This document shows positions 52,056 through 64,000 of a DNA stretch of 64,000 bases, piece by piece. The notes beneath the pieces are model-generated. The model was not told the DNA's origin and made no database searches. It saw nothing but the letters and a program-made list of their open reading frames with translations. The stretch is from Catonia carolina (taxonomy: Eukaryota > Arthropoda > Insecta > Hemiptera > Achilidae), in contig JAQMRL010000001.1 of assembly GCA_035578175.1 (NCBI GenBank), positions 64,007,553 through 64,071,552 of the forward strand. Reading direction: 5' to 3'. Numbering within the stretch: the first letter of the stretch is position 1; each line of letters starts with the position of its first letter. Both the position numbers and the translations under genes were made by a program.

Positions 52056-52073
52056 TGGTAACCTCCGGACCTG
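52056..52073 (+). promoter_or_regulatory. Candidate primer binding site
   Basis: TGGTAACCTCCGGACCTG starts six bases after the LTR with the TGG expected opposite a tRNA CCA end. I cannot name the tRNA. Confidence 0.45.
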
Positions 52074-52891
52074 ATATCTTCCAGAAGCACATTATTAACT
52101 TTCGGGCGGATAGCTTCGAAAAGACCATTGGTTTTCCTTCGCGAGGATATACCTTTACATTGTGTTTTATTTGATGTCAATTGAATTCACGTTAAATCGC
52201 TTTGTTAATGTAAATGTAAATAACATTAATTTGTTTAAAATACGCTATTCGCTATTGCACGCTATACGCATATTTGTAATTTGCGCTTTGCATAAAATTC
52301 ATAACTGTTCATTTTTTAAGAAGTCGGAAAACTTTAATTACGTTTTCAATTATATATATTGTTAGCATAATACGCATTACAATTCTTGTATGCTGTGTCG
52401 AGTTTTAACCTGCATAAAACTTGTTATTCGCTTTAGGTTATCTGCTACCTATTCCTACAAATTTTGTCATTTCGTTATCGGCTTATCTACAAACTTCACA
52501 TTTAAATTTAAATTTCGATAAACACAATAATTATAATTTTATTATTTCAATTTGATTCTTCATGAATAAATTCTTTAATTCTTAAATTATTTCTAATCAA
52601 TAAATAAATTATTATTCTAGAATAAAACTATATTGGATAATACGTCTTCAATTTTGATAATACGTATTATCAAAATACGTGTATTTTATTTGTTCATTAT
52701 TTTGCTTATACAAAAATACATTGTGTTTGTCTTGCATCCTTCCAATTTTATTTTATTTTTGAATCGCATATTTAGAAATAAACAATTTCTTACGATTTTT
52801 GCAATAATTTAAAGAAATTATTCTTTAATTAAGTTACGCAATTTCCGTGCTACTTGTTTGCATTTATAACCCTGTTATTTGGTTCATTTCT

Positions 52892-52897
<6 letters not shown>
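52074..52897. other. BEL/Pao leader, AT-rich, no recognised gene
   Basis: This is about 820 bp of leader between the primer-binding-site candidate and the A tract, with no open frame of interest. Confidence 0.6.

Positions 52898-52928
<31 letters not shown>
52898..52928 (+). repeat. 31-base A tract immediately upstream of the polyprotein start
   Basis: An uninterrupted run of A ends one base before the ATG codon (ATG at 52930). No other element here has a homopolymer this long outside a SINE tail. Confidence 0.9.
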
Positions 52929-52929
<1 letters not shown>

Positions 52930-52931
<2 letters not shown>

Positions 52932-55900
52932 GGCAACCGATCAAAAAAGGTTAAGGGTATTAGAAGCTAAGAAAAACCATCTCTACCAAAGAGTTCAGCA
53001 AACGTATGATGCCAGCCTAAAGCTGGATATACCCGCTTGTAAAGATTTATTCATAAAAAAATGTTTAACTATTAAAGAAACCCGAAATGAATTTCGTTTA
53101 ATTATGGATGAAATAAATGAATTGTCATTAAAAATAGATGATAACACTGAACCTAGTTTTCAAGCAGTTGATGCTTTAGAAGATTTATATTGTGCTATTA
53201 TAACCGCAGAAAATTCGCTTAAATTAGAAATTAATAACAGTGACCAAAAAAGTAAACAAGTTACTGAAATTAAGCCTAAAATTAAGTTGCCTATTTTAGA
53301 ACTACCCGGATTTTCGGGCGAACTTTCGGAATGGCCTATATTTTTTGAAAGTTTTAAAAGTAATATTCACGAAAATATTAACTTATCCGATTCCGATAAG
53401 GTTAGATACCTTGTAGGTAAACTAAGTAAAAAAGCATTAGCAGTAACTTCCGGAATTCCGCCTACCGCTGAAAATTATGCTATTTTATGGAAAAATCTTG
53501 TAGATAAATATCAAGATAAAAGAAATTTAGCGTCTTTTTATTTAAATAAAATTTTAGAGTTTAAACCTCTTACTTGTCAATCTGCTCAAGGATTAGAAAA
53601 CTTTTTGCATTCTTTTGTAGCATCCGTTGATGCTCTTAAGGCTATTAATGTCGGTAACTTAGCCGATTTTATTATTTTGCAAATAGCCCTCTCAAAGTTA
53701 GATCCAGAAACTGTGCGCTATTTTGAAATGCATTGTAGGAAGGATGATATCCCTACGTTCGATCAACTTTTAACTTTTACAAAAGAAAACGAAAAAATTC
53801 TTTTTCGTAATTCAAAATTTAATAAACTCGAGAATTCTCAAATTAAAGATAAAATTAACAAAAGTAAACCTACTCATACTTTTTTGACGAGTAAGAATAA
53901 TAATTATCAACCCCCAAAATGTGCAATTTGCAATGAATTGCATCAAGTTTTTAAATGTCCTGAATTTAAACGGTTATCATCCGCTGACCGATTTTCGGCT
54001 GTAAAAACAAAACATTTGTGCGTGAATTGTTTGTCATCTCAGCATACTACTAAGAACTGTAAGAGTTTTAAGACCTGCATTTTCTGCAACAAACGACACC
54101 ACTCTACCTTGCATCGTGACAGTCAACCTTCTGTGACGAAAACTGAGGAACTGAACGCAAGTAAATCGGATACTCAGACTCCTTCTGTTGACACTTCGAA
54201 ACAAGTTACCTCATTTGATTCTTCGCTCGCGCACTGCTCAACATCGTCAGTTAGCATGACTTCTCAAAATACTCCGCCAGAATCGATAGTTCTATTATCA
54301 ACTGCAAAAATTCTCATTTTTGATACGATGAACCGCGCTCATGAAGCTCGTGTGCTTCTTGACAACGCCAGCCAATCAAATTTTATTACTGCCGAATTTC
54401 AACGCAAGCTGGGGTTAAAGGTATCACGAGTAAATTCAGCGGTTCAGGGAATTGGACTTAGCACTCGTCCTCTTAAATTTAACGCATCACTTTCTATCGC
54501 CTCCCGCTTTGATACGCAAAGGGTACTTAAATTAGACGCTTTTGTTATAGATAAAATAACTGATAGTTTACCCAGCCGATGTTTTTCATTGGAGTCATTA
54601 TCGCACTTAAAAAATATTCAGCTCGCTGATGATACGTGTAATATTCCCAGTCAGATAGACATTCTGTTGGGATCGGAAATATTTTCGCGTATAATAAAAT
54701 CACATAAAATAACGGGACCTCCCGGGACTCCAGTCGCTTTAGATACGCTTTTCGGTTACATTCTTATGGGAAGAACTGTATCGGATCATTCGCACAGTAA
54801 TCGTTCTGAAAATCAAGTCTACATGTCTACTACTGAGACTTCACTGGATGATTTAATGAAGAAATTTTGGAGTCTAGAAGAAATCCCGCAACCAACTTTT
54901 TTGGACAAAGAAGACGAGATATGTGAAAAACATTTCATCGACACCCACCAGAGACTACCGACTGGTCGCTATTCTGTTTCGCTGCCGTTTAAAGAAGATC
55001 CTTCCACTCTCGGAGATTCACTACCTGTCTGCGAAAAACGCTTCTCATCTTTAGAAAGACGACTTAAAGCCAATCAAGACATGAAGATAGAATATCATGC
55101 CTTCATGAAAGACTACATCGAACAAGGTCACATGTCTCTGTCAACTTTTACTAACGACAGTTATTATCTGCCACATCATTGCGTAATAAAACCGGACAGT
55201 GCAACCACACGTCTTCGAGTAGTTTTCGATGCAAGCGCTAAGGCTTCAAATAATCGTTCGCTTAATGATCTTCTTTATACAGGACCTAAATTACATTGTG
55301 ACTTAATAGAAATTCTTGTTAGATTCCGCTTATATCCGATTGCAGTTACTGCAGACGTGAAACAGATGTATCGGCAGATTGAAGTCAATTCCGAACATCG
55401 AAAATTTCAGAAGATTTTATGGAGATTTTCCCCAGATGAAGAAGTGCGCGCGTGGACACTAAATACTGTGACTTTTGGTGTCAAGCCAGCTCCATTTCTC
55501 GCGATTCGAGTCACTCGGCAATTAGGCGTAGATGAAGCAACCAAATATCCTGAAGCTGTTGCCGCAATAAATAATTCCATCTATATGGATGATCTGGTCA
55601 CCAGTATAAAGAACCTCCAAGAGGCTCAGACGCTATACCATCACTTACGAAAATTGTTTAAGGCTGGTGGGTTCGAAATGGTCAAATGGTCAAGCAATTC
55701 CTCTGATTTAGTTTCGGTAATTCCAATTGAAGATCAACTTCTGAATTCTAAAAATTTCCAAAATGATGACACAAGAAAAATTTTGGGTTTGCAGTGGATC
55801 GCATCATCGGATTGTTTTAGTTTCAAGATATGCTCTGAGAATAAAATTTGTACAAAACGCAACATTTTGTCGTCAATAGCTAGGATATTTGATCCTTTGG

Positions 55901-58116
55901 GATTTCTAGCTCCCGCAACGCTGCTAGCAAAATGTTTAATAAAAACATTATGGTCATTAAAAATAGACTGGGATGAAAGCCCTCCAAAACAAATCGTGGA
56001 GACTTGGACCAACTTTCAATCGCAACTGCCAGTACTATTAAAATTAAAAATTTCTCGCCATGTCGCTATTTCTGAAGGACACACAGCAGATCTTATCGGT
56101 TTCTGCGACGCGTCTGAAAAGGGCTATGGTGCTGTAGTTTACATTAGAGCTCAGCAACCAGATAATACATTCAAAATTAATCTCTTATGTGCAAAATCTC
56201 GTGTTGCACCTATGAAAATAAATACAATTCCGCGGCTAGAGCTATGCTCAGCAGTTATGCTTGCTCGATTGATTTCATTTGTGTCCAAAGCATGTGAAAT
56301 TCAATTTAAGTTCAAGAATATATTCGCATTCTCGGATTCAATGATAGTGCTTCAATGGATCAATAGCCCTGCATCGAGGTGGAAAACCTTTGTCACTAAC
56401 CGCGTATCATATATACAAGAAAATCTACAATCTTCAGCTTGGTTTCACATAAATGGAGAGCAAAATCCGGCCGATTGTCTCTCTCGCGGCCTACTGCCAA
56501 ATAATTTGGTTGACCATCAGCTATGGTTTCGAGGCCCAAGCTGGCTAGAAGAAGATTATTCTCTCTGGCCTAAGTATCCGATCAGTTCGTCAAAAGAATT
56601 CGTCGATGAACAACGTGTTTTGATTGCTACGGAGTCAGCAGATTACCCGCTTCGAGACTTAATAGACAAATGCTCGTCCTACAATAAATTGCTCAGAGCC
56701 ACTGTTTACGTTTTACGGTTCTTAAAACGACTTCCTTGCGTTGATGGTCTCATATCCGCATCTGATTTAGCCGCCGCCGAATTACTTATAGTCAGAGAAG
56801 TACAAAAGGAACATTTTGCCTCGGAAATACAATCGCTTATTGAAGGAAAGGGCTGCTCTTCGGAAATTAGGAAGCTCAATCCGTTCTTGTCAGAAGGTGT
56901 TCTACGTGTTGGTGGACGGTTAATTAACTCGGAAATAAGCTACGAGCAAAAACATCCTATACTTCTTCCAAAACGAGATAACTTCACGAATCTCATCATA
57001 AATCATTGTCATCAAAGGCATTTCCATACAGGGCCGACGCTCGTGTTATCGCTACTACGCCAGAAATATTGGATCTTAGGTGGAAGAAGCATAATTCGAA
57101 ACTTGATCCGTTCTTGCAATATTTGCTTTAAACTTCGACCAAAACCCGTATTTCCTCTTATGGGAAGCCTACCCTCTGCAAGAGTGAAGCCAAGTAAGGC
57201 ATTTTTGCACACCGGTGTGGACTACGCTGGACCATTCTGGGTGTCCTGGACAAGACGCAGGGGCGCTCGCCCTCAAAAGGCTTACTTGTGCTTATTCATC
57301 TGCTTAACTGTCAAAGCAGTACATTTAGAATTAGCATCTGATTTGTCAACTCAGACGTTCCTTTCTGCCTTTAAAAGGTTTATATCTCGCCGTGGGCCAT
57401 GCAAGACGCTTTATTCTGACTGTGGAACAAACTTCATTGGAGCCAGAACTCAGTTGAAAGAAGTATACGAATTAATAAAATCAGACGCTTACGTCCATGC
57501 ATTGGGGTCAGAGCTAGCCGAGAACCAAATTGAATGGAAGCTTAACCCACCTTATGCTCCGCATTTTGGCGGTTTGTGGGAGTCCAATGTAAAGTCTGTG
57601 AAGAGCCATCTTTATAGAGTAATTGGTCAACAAATTTTAACGTTTGAAGAGCTTTCCACCGTTTTTTCACAAATAGAAGCTATTCTCAATTCTCGCCCGC
57701 TTTATTGCTTAAGCTCGGATCCAAGCGACCCTTCAGCTCTTACTCCAGCTCATTTTTTAGTGCAACAACCTCTACAAGGACTGCCTACTTGCAACCTACT
57801 GGATGAACCACTGAATCATCTTACTAGATATCAGCTTTTAGACCGGTTGATCCAAGAATTCTGGAAGAGATGGAACGTGGAGTATCTTCACAACCTGCAA
57901 GTAAGACAAAAATGGAACTCTCCCGCTAAACCTGTGGAGGCCGGTTTAATCGTCATCATTAAAACTGATAATTGTCCGCCTCTTCAGTGGCCACTTGGAG
58001 TAATTCAAGAAGTTATTCCTGGTCCGGACGGAATTATTCGAGTCGTGAAAGTTCGCACTCGAACAGGAGTACTTACGCGGTCGGTGACTAAAATTTGTCC
58101 GTTGCCGACCCAGTAA
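52930..58116 (+). CDS. BEL/Pao Gag-Pol polyprotein, 1728 aa, intact
   Basis: Domains in order (approximate residues): coiled N-terminus; Gag DUF1759-type domain 125-270 (LPGFSGELSEWPIFFESFKS); zinc knuckles 330-395 (CAICNELHQVFKC, CVNCLSSQHTTKNC, CIFCNKRHH); retroviral-type aspartic protease near 475 (ARVLLDNASQSNFIT, Asp kept, DNAS in place of DSG); reverse transcriptase 700-960 (VVFDASAKASNNRSLNDLL; TADVKQMYRQIEV; catalytic YMDDL near 885); RNase H near 1057 (FCDASEKGYGAVVY); integrase with HHCC finger 1355-1400 and D (VDYAGPF, about 1430), D (YSDCGTNF, about 1496) and E (GGLWESNVKSVK, about 1547); C-terminal DUF5641 1635-1727 (QEFWKRWNVEYLHNLQ). No stop or frameshift. The first Met follows the A tract. 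The polyprotein would make the particle and the enzymes for copy-and-paste transposition. Confidence 0.96.
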
Positions 58117-58484
58117 TATTTCGATTCTCTTTTAATTATTTATTCAAGGTATCTTTTATTTTAGTTTATTCTATTCTATTTTCGCAATATGATTTCGATA
58201 TCTTTTCTGTAATTTTTATTTATTTTTTATTGCGTTTGTAAATAATCTGTGTGTAGAGGTTTTTACACGGAAACTACGCCTTTAGATTTTTTCTATTTTA
58301 CTTTTTTCCATATATTTTTTACGCTATTTTTTTTAATTATCCTTTCTTTTTCCCTTTCTTCCGTGGGCCACCTCGCCTTCGCAAGTCTTCAGTGACAGCC
58401 CCCGCTGAAGTGAAGATGTCTCCTTTCTTTTTCCTTATTTATTTTTTTGGGGTTCAGAAACTGTCGTTTCAGGGGCGGGGAGGA
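58117..58484. other. BEL/Pao 3' untranslated region
   Basis: This is non-coding sequence between the polyprotein stop and the 3' LTR, with T-rich stretches and no second open frame. Confidence 0.7.
58471..58484 (+). promoter_or_regulatory. Polypurine tract
   Basis: AGGGGCGGGGAGGA lies directly before the TG of the 3' LTR, the expected plus-strand primer site. It holds one C. Confidence 0.8.
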
Positions 58485-58844
58485 TGTTTAGGCCCGATAA
58501 TTAAATTATTTTTGTTATCGCCGCTATCGGTAGTAAATATAGGTAGCAGATAACTCGACACAGTCAATGAGTGACCATCGTACAGTGCGCGTCGCCTTTT
58601 GTTACCGCTGTCTCGTCAACCGCATATGACCGCTGTTTTTATAACACGGGAATTCGGAACACCGCAATTTGGAAACCTTGTACCTTATCCCTGCGCAGGT
58701 GGTATTCCTTTTATTTTATTTTTCCTTGTCTTGGAAAAAGGGGTAAGTCAAGATTTCATTAAATTTTACTTCGCATATATTATAATTAATTTATGTTACC
58801 GCACTACAGTCCACTGTCGCTATATCAAATAAAATACAACCGCA
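58485..58844 (+). repeat. 3' LTR of BEL/Pao element
   Basis: It is 360 bp long, TG...CA, and appears identical to 51691-52050. Confidence 0.95.
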
Positions 58845-60551
58845 ATCAAATAAATATGAATTGGTAATTAAGTAATTAATGAATTCAAAATAAGTTTTAG
58901 TGTAGGCCTAACCATTGTATTTAAACTTAATTTTAATTAAAATGCATTTATAAAAAAGGAAACCACACTAATTTGAACAATGTGAGATAGGTTTGTCCCA
59001 GTATCGTTTACCACTTTTTGTTTTTAACTATTTTTACAAATAGTCAATTATTAGATAATTAGGAACCTACTTTGAGTAACACATACTAACGGGAAAAATC
59101 TATTATATTTATAATGTTTGTTTTTCCCTTATGCATTCCTAAACTGTTCAACTGATTTAATTCAAATTGTATCTATAGATTACTCAGCTTCTGGAGCAGG
59201 TTTTGATCGATCAGATCAGTACAAAGAAAGGGGCTTAAATGTTGTTTTCGCGCTTCCGAAAAAGTTAGATGTTTGACTTTTAAAATAGAGATGTTTAAAA
59301 CAAAGGACAAACAAAAACAGATGTTTTTATATGCGTAGCAGCGCGCGCAAGGTAAAGCTAGTAGATTATAAAAAAGTCCGGTAGCTCAGAAATTGTAAAA
59401 CAAAGAAACTTTAGTTTTAAATTTCACTGGAAGGTAAGGTTTAAAAATTTATTGAGTCTATTACGTATCATTGTTTTACAAAGAAATGGGCTATTCTTGG
59501 TGTTAAGTGTACTTGTAAACAAAAATTTTGATGCTAAAAATAAATGTAAAAATCAATCCACCAAAGCATTTGTAAAATGCTTCCAAGAACAAATGTCTTT
59601 ATTGAATAAACTCACATATGATGAAATGGGCATTTCAGTAAAGAGGACAGTAGCGCCAGTTACCATAGGGATATGGATGTTAAACATCTGAAAATGAGAA
59701 AAACCAATATCTACATCATTATTGACTACAGAAGTCTCTACAGCAGTTTTATTTGTTATAATTAGTTATGTTTTATAGTATATGTTGTGTTTATGTTATA
59801 TTAGTTATTATATATATTTATATGTCTGTGATATTATTTTTTTTATGTAAATTTTAATTTTTTGGTTGTGATACTAGTTTGTAAGATTTTAATTCCAAAG
59901 TTGTCAATGTCATTAGTGTTATTTATTCCAACTGTGATATTAAGTTTATGTGTGTATGTTTTTGTTTTTTATGGCCCTTTTACAGCCCTTTTTAGCCTTT
60001 TTTGTCTGTGATATTACTTTTTATGTAAATTTTTATTTGCATTCCTGTGATACTAGTTAGTAAAATGTTAAGTATTATATGAAAAAAAGCGTTCTGCACT
60101 CGGGCTTTTTACACCCTTGTGTAGAACAACAGGCAATGATAACCGCTATGGTTTTTCGCCTTTAAATAAAAAAAAAAAAACTGAAATTTTCAAAAAGATA
60201 ACCATGAATGTTTTTACCAGTCAAATATTTTCTGGTTAATGAGATTTCAAAATTGAAACTAATTTTACTTCCAAACTAAAGTAAATCGAATTTAAATAAT
60301 GATTTTTAATTTTTTAATCCAAGTTCTCCTGTGTGTAGAGAATTTGGAAAATGAATGATTGAGAAGATGAATATGTTAAACAAAGGTGATTAAACATGAG
60401 TGTCTGCAAGATTAGAATAAATTACTATGTAACTTAAACACAATTTGAATCAAAGTACACAAAATGTACACCAACATTCACGTAGATAAGCTGTGGTAAA
60501 GTAATTGATTTCAATGTAACACAAGAGAATGCAACTAGGTAATGTTACTTA
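58845..60551. other. AT-rich sequence with small repeats, no recognised gene
   Basis: Two imperfect copies of a 70-bp unit (GTCTGTGATATTA ... TGTGATACTAGTT) lie at 59824-59893 and 60004-60071. A tail-like repeat shared with 51544-51612 lies at 60101-60180. No coding block with family resemblance was found. An open frame at 59452-59691 has no recognised similarity. Confidence 0.45.
59824..60071. repeat. Imperfect 70-bp direct repeat, two copies about 180 bp apart
   Basis: Shared blocks are GTCTGTGATATTA, TTTTTATGTAAATTTT, TGTGATACTAGTT and GTAA(G/A)AT(T/G)TTAA. The function is unknown. Confidence 0.65.
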
Positions 60552-61949
60552 CGAGGGTCATCTCTAAAGTAAAGACCGTTGGGAAATTTCTCGCCTTGAG
60601 ATTGGCTAACCTGTGTGGTGGAAGGAAGGCCAGTCTCGTAATATACACTCTGCATTGTTGTTTGTCAGTTGTCGCGTTGTTGTCTTTATTTACGTTTGGT
60701 GTTATTGCATTTTGAAATGAATCAGATAATTGATTTTGCCTCTGATTATAAAATATGTGGGAGTGATACTTTTCAACCATCAAAACAACGTTAAAATGTT
60801 AAACTGGTCAAAATTCATAGGCAGTTGATTGCTGTGTATGGTGATAACATAACATAATTAATTACATAATAACATAATTAATATATAATTAATGATAACA
60901 TTAAGGATAACATAATTACTGGAAGAAACGTTCGAAAATGGTGTGAAACGTTTAAAAATATGAGAGTTAATGTGCATGATGAAGAACGTTCGGGGAGGCC
61001 CTCAATAATCAACGAGAGCTTGTTGTAAAAGGTCGATGAAGAAATCAAAAACAATCGTCGTGTGACAATATCTTAATTGGCCCTTAGTTTCCCTGATGTT
61101 TCAAGAGCTGTTATTGGTCGCATTGTGCGTGACCATTTAGGCTTCAGAAAGGTTTGTGCACGTTGGGTGCCGTACGTGTTACCGGAACGTCTCAAACAAA
61201 TTTGAATGGGATCTGCGTTGGAATTTCTGATGCGTACAGAGAAAATGGTGATGAATTCCTTAATTCAATAGTTACCGGCGATGAAATGTGGATTTTTGAC
61301 TGCACGCCAGAAAGAAAACGGCAGTCGTGTGAATGGCTTCATCCTCGGTCACCAACGAAACCTACAAAGATCAAGCCACTGCCATTTGGAAGGAAATTTG
61401 TGACCACGGTCTTTTGGAATCAATTTGGCATACTGTTGATTGGCTTTAGCCATGTGGAATGACTGTAAATGCAGAAATTACTGCGAAACTCTACGCAAGT
61501 TATGAGTGCCATTCAAAATCGGCGCTGTAGATGGCATCGTACTCTTGCACGATAATGCACGTCTACATGTGGCAGGCACAACGCTCAATTTACTGAGAAA
61601 ATTTGGATGGGAAATTTTCAGTCAAACACCGTATAGTCCAGATTTAGCGCCTTCAGATTACCATTTGTTTGGCAAATTAAAAGAATCTTGGGTGGTAAGC
61701 AATTTGCAGGTGACGATGAATTTAAAAATGCTGTGAATCAGTGGTTAAATGAACTGGCGGCAGAAAAATATGACGAGGGATATTGAAGCTGGTGAATCGC
61801 TACAACAAATGTCTTAATTCATATGGCGACTATGTAAAGCATTAATGTAATTTACGTATTTTATTGTGTATCACTTTGTTTTTACATAGTTTTTTTTGAA
61901 TACATTTTTTACAATTAAACGGTCTTTACGTTAGAGGAGATGACCCTCG
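60552..61949 (+). mobile_element. mariner transposon with 30-bp TIRs, degraded
   Basis: The left end begins CGAGGGTCATCTCTAAAGTA. The right end, reverse-complemented, begins CGAGGGTCATCTCCTCTAAC. Both then read GTAAAGACCGTT, with a 3-base length difference. TA flanks both sides (60550-60551, 61950-61951). At 1398 bp it is full length for mariner, but the gene is broken in many places. Confidence 0.92.
60709..61800 (+). pseudogene. mariner transposase, many frameshifts
   Basis: Pieces in order: VRKWCETFKNMRVNVHDEER with SGRPS (HTH linker, about 60930-61005); SRAVIGRIVRDHLGFRKVCA (about 61098-61160); FLNSIVTGDEMWIFDCTPER (first catalytic Asp, about 61255-61315); IVLLHDNARLHVAGTTLNLL (second Asp, about 61536-61595); YSPDLAPSDYHLFGKLKESW (third Asp, about 61630-61690). 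So the D-D34-D triad is still present but spread over different frames. The copy is not functional. Confidence 0.88.
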
Positions 61950-64000
61950 TACTTATGACGTTTGTAATATTGTTTTTATGTGGCAATAAACTTCCCTGAT
62001 GATCTGAAAATTGTTTATTTCACTTGTCCGATTTTCCCTTCCCTTCCAAACAGCCCATCCATACGCAAAAGGTATTCTCGTGACTCAGTATCTATAAATA
62101 GTTAAATTGTATGGACACTGTAAACTAATTAGCCCTAAGAATTAATTTGTAGTCAATTATTTTCACAATGATTTTAAGTTACTCGCAGTTAGCATCATAG
62201 CAGCAGAATTCATATAAATATATTGTTTTTTTAGGTATAAAAAACAATACATTAACAACATTAATTATTTTTAGCATAATCTTTTGTTGTCCTGATCAAG
62301 GTTTATGCTTAGGCCACTCTAATCCAACCCACCTGTTACATATGTCCACAACACAGTTAATCTACTGAATGATGGAGGTGTGATTGTTATTTTCTGCTGG
62401 GTTCTAGGTCAAGCCGGATGATTGGGAATTGAAGCTACTATGGCTGCTATGGGAGCTACCCACCAGCACAATGTCTGACTACGGTAAACGTGAGGGACAA
62501 TCAACAAGATGCGGGTGTGATCACATGACTTACGGTTGGGCACACGAGATTAACCCATGGGTACCTGATAGCCTCTGGTGGTACACCTGTATTTGGTAGA
62601 TGCAACTGTGCTCCAACAATCAAAGATGTAAATGGGAATTGCATTTTGTAATGCAGTTTTTCGGTTTTGAATTAAACTAAATCAGCAAATTCACAAGAAA
62701 TCCATGCTAGATATAACTATTGCGTTTCTTCAGGCCATCAGGTTATACGATGAGATTTGACATTACAGGGTTACACGTCATTTTTTACTGTTTTTATGTT
62801 GAAAACAATGTGGTCCGTTTCAAATTTTTGGATACATTTTGTGGCACAGTATTTTCTTTTTTCTTATTGTGTTTGTAGTACTCCATCTGAGACCACTTGC
62901 AGATATTGTATGGAGAAGACGTTTCTTTATAATATGTCCTGACTGTGATATTTGTTACTAGTTTTATCTATTTTTTTTTTTTTTTTAGTTTGTGTTACTC
63001 CTGCAGAGGACCCCTTTGCAGCTCCAAACTGTATGGGTTGTATTTTTATTGTGTGATGTTAGTTTTAGGTATATTATAGGTATGAGTGAATGTTTTAACT
63101 TATTCATATCTTTTTCATGATGGTTTTTCGCCTATAAAAATATTCCAACTCAATGCCTAGTCAGTGTACTTTCTACATTCTGTGCAGAAGTTTAACCTCC
63201 ACATTTCCTATACCGAAAATTTTTGACTTATGTAATTTATATGTACTATATTTTTTTGTTGAGTGATGCCTACATAAGCCTTGGCTTGTGCATAAGTAAT
63301 GATTGAGGTGATATAAAAATTAAAAAAATGCCAGACCTGACCCCAACCCCAACAAATCCTGGACCCCGGTATGCGTTTCACATTATGTTCCCTTTGTAAG
63401 TTAAATTTTTAGTCAAGATTGACTAATTTATACAGCATAGAAGCCAGTTGTGCTGACCACTTTTACATTGTAATGAAGTTTATTTATTTTTTTATTTACT
63501 TGTTCAATATCTTGATCTCAAGTGATCATGATTGTTCATTTCTGAATTTAAGGTTTGATTTAGTATTTCTAAAGGTAATTCTGATAAGATTGATAAGTTT
63601 TAGGTGTAAATCAAATTTTTTGGAGTTCTCAGCAAAGATTGGATTCAATTCTTTTCTGAAGTTGATAAAAGCGACAGCTAATATTTTGTTCTAGATTCTT
63701 TGGTGTTTTATGATAAATTTGAGATCAATGATTTGTTCTGCAGAACTTCGAACTCTTGGTATATACGTAATTACGTTTTCATGCTATATCACAAATCTAA
63801 TTGTTATTTGAATTGTTTATTATGTCTATGACTTGTGGCATAACTTAAGTATCCTACACGTATAATATGTTGGTTATCAAGCGTATCTGAAATTTATGAC
63901 TATACCCCAACGAACTAAAGACTGCAGATCTAGCCAGCCAAAGTTGAATGTGGGGTTGCCCCTTCAGTAAGTCACACTCTGTTTCACCAAACTCCAGCTG
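61950..64000. other. AT-rich sequence with no recognised gene
   Basis: This stretch contains short frames without family resemblance. A slightly GC-richer block lies at about 62390-62600. The motif GGTTTTTCGCCTATAAAAA near 63122 is shared with the repeats at 51590 and 60150. No terminal repeats or RNA genes were recognised. Confidence 0.4.

Larger units (their letters stand above)
51691..58844 (+). mobile_element. BEL/Pao LTR retrotransposon, full length
   Basis: The element has 5' LTR 51691-52050, a leader with a primer-binding-site candidate, a single open polyprotein frame 52930-58116, a purine-rich tract and 3' LTR 58485-58844. Both LTRs are 360 bp, begin TG and end CA, and I found no difference between them by eye. 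That indicates a very recent insertion. The domain order Gag, protease, RT, RNase H, integrase identifies BEL/Pao. No envelope gene is present. I could not see a clear 4-5 bp target duplication (AATAA left, ATCAA right). Confidence 0.95.

Noticed and set aside
59452..59691. 79-codon frame with LLNKLTYDEMGI, slightly like P-element/THAP proteins
   Set aside because: The resemblance is limited to a few residues and no neighbouring block or terminal repeat supports it.
220..64000. CRISPR arrays, operons, rRNA or prokaryotic signals
   Set aside because: No regular spacer-repeat structure or prokaryotic gene organisation exists. All genes are eukaryotic transposon or host genes with introns.

Overview
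This window looks like intronic and intergenic DNA of an insect nuclear genome, possibly a hemipteran. It is AT-rich and crowded with animal DNA transposons (piggyBac, four pogo families, mariner, P, PIF/Harbinger, a DD82E-like IS630/Tc1 relative), a BEL/Pao retrotransposon and tRNA-derived SINEs. Coding pieces are split by GT-AG introns. There are no operons, ribosome binding sites, rRNA genes or CRISPR arrays.

Only one probable host gene is visible. It is a minus-strand acyl-CoA synthetase of the bubblegum (ACSBG) type. I place six exons (37714-37907, 34823-34994, 32133-32300, 27546-27710, 26461-26634, 7432-7557) whose splice phases agree. Both ends lie outside the window or are not recognisable. 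Its introns hold much of the mobile DNA, including an 18.9-kb intron.

Layout. 220-2675: piggyBac with an open 585-codon transposase and TTAA duplications. 3537-5790: a piggyBac relic fused to a relic of a DUF7869-type ('CGGQN') gene. 7.9-9.0 kb: LINE relic. 10038-13181: a DUF7869-type gene bounded by 31-bp inverted repeats. 14.2-26.2 kb: a second and a third DUF7869-type gene, with three pogo elements in and between them. 28137-29679: internally deleted P element. 31208-31970: deleted mariner. 32566-34359: another DUF7869-type element with near-perfect inverted repeats. 35097-36428: mariner-like element of the DUF4817 type. 39702-50320: a nest in which a DD82E-like element contains a pogo element, which contains a Harbinger element and a second DD82E-like element. 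51691-58844: BEL/Pao element with LTRs that look identical and an open 1728-codon polyprotein. 60552-61949: degraded mariner. The rest is AT-rich DNA with small repeats.

The most interesting signal is the DUF7869-type genes. There are five in 34 kb, and two are bounded by their own terminal inverted repeats (one with a possible 4-bp target duplication). They carry a conserved D...D...D/E arrangement built around DxCxGQN and GHSFxxxD. They look like transposases of a cut-and-paste superfamily that I cannot name with certainty; Sola-like is one possibility.
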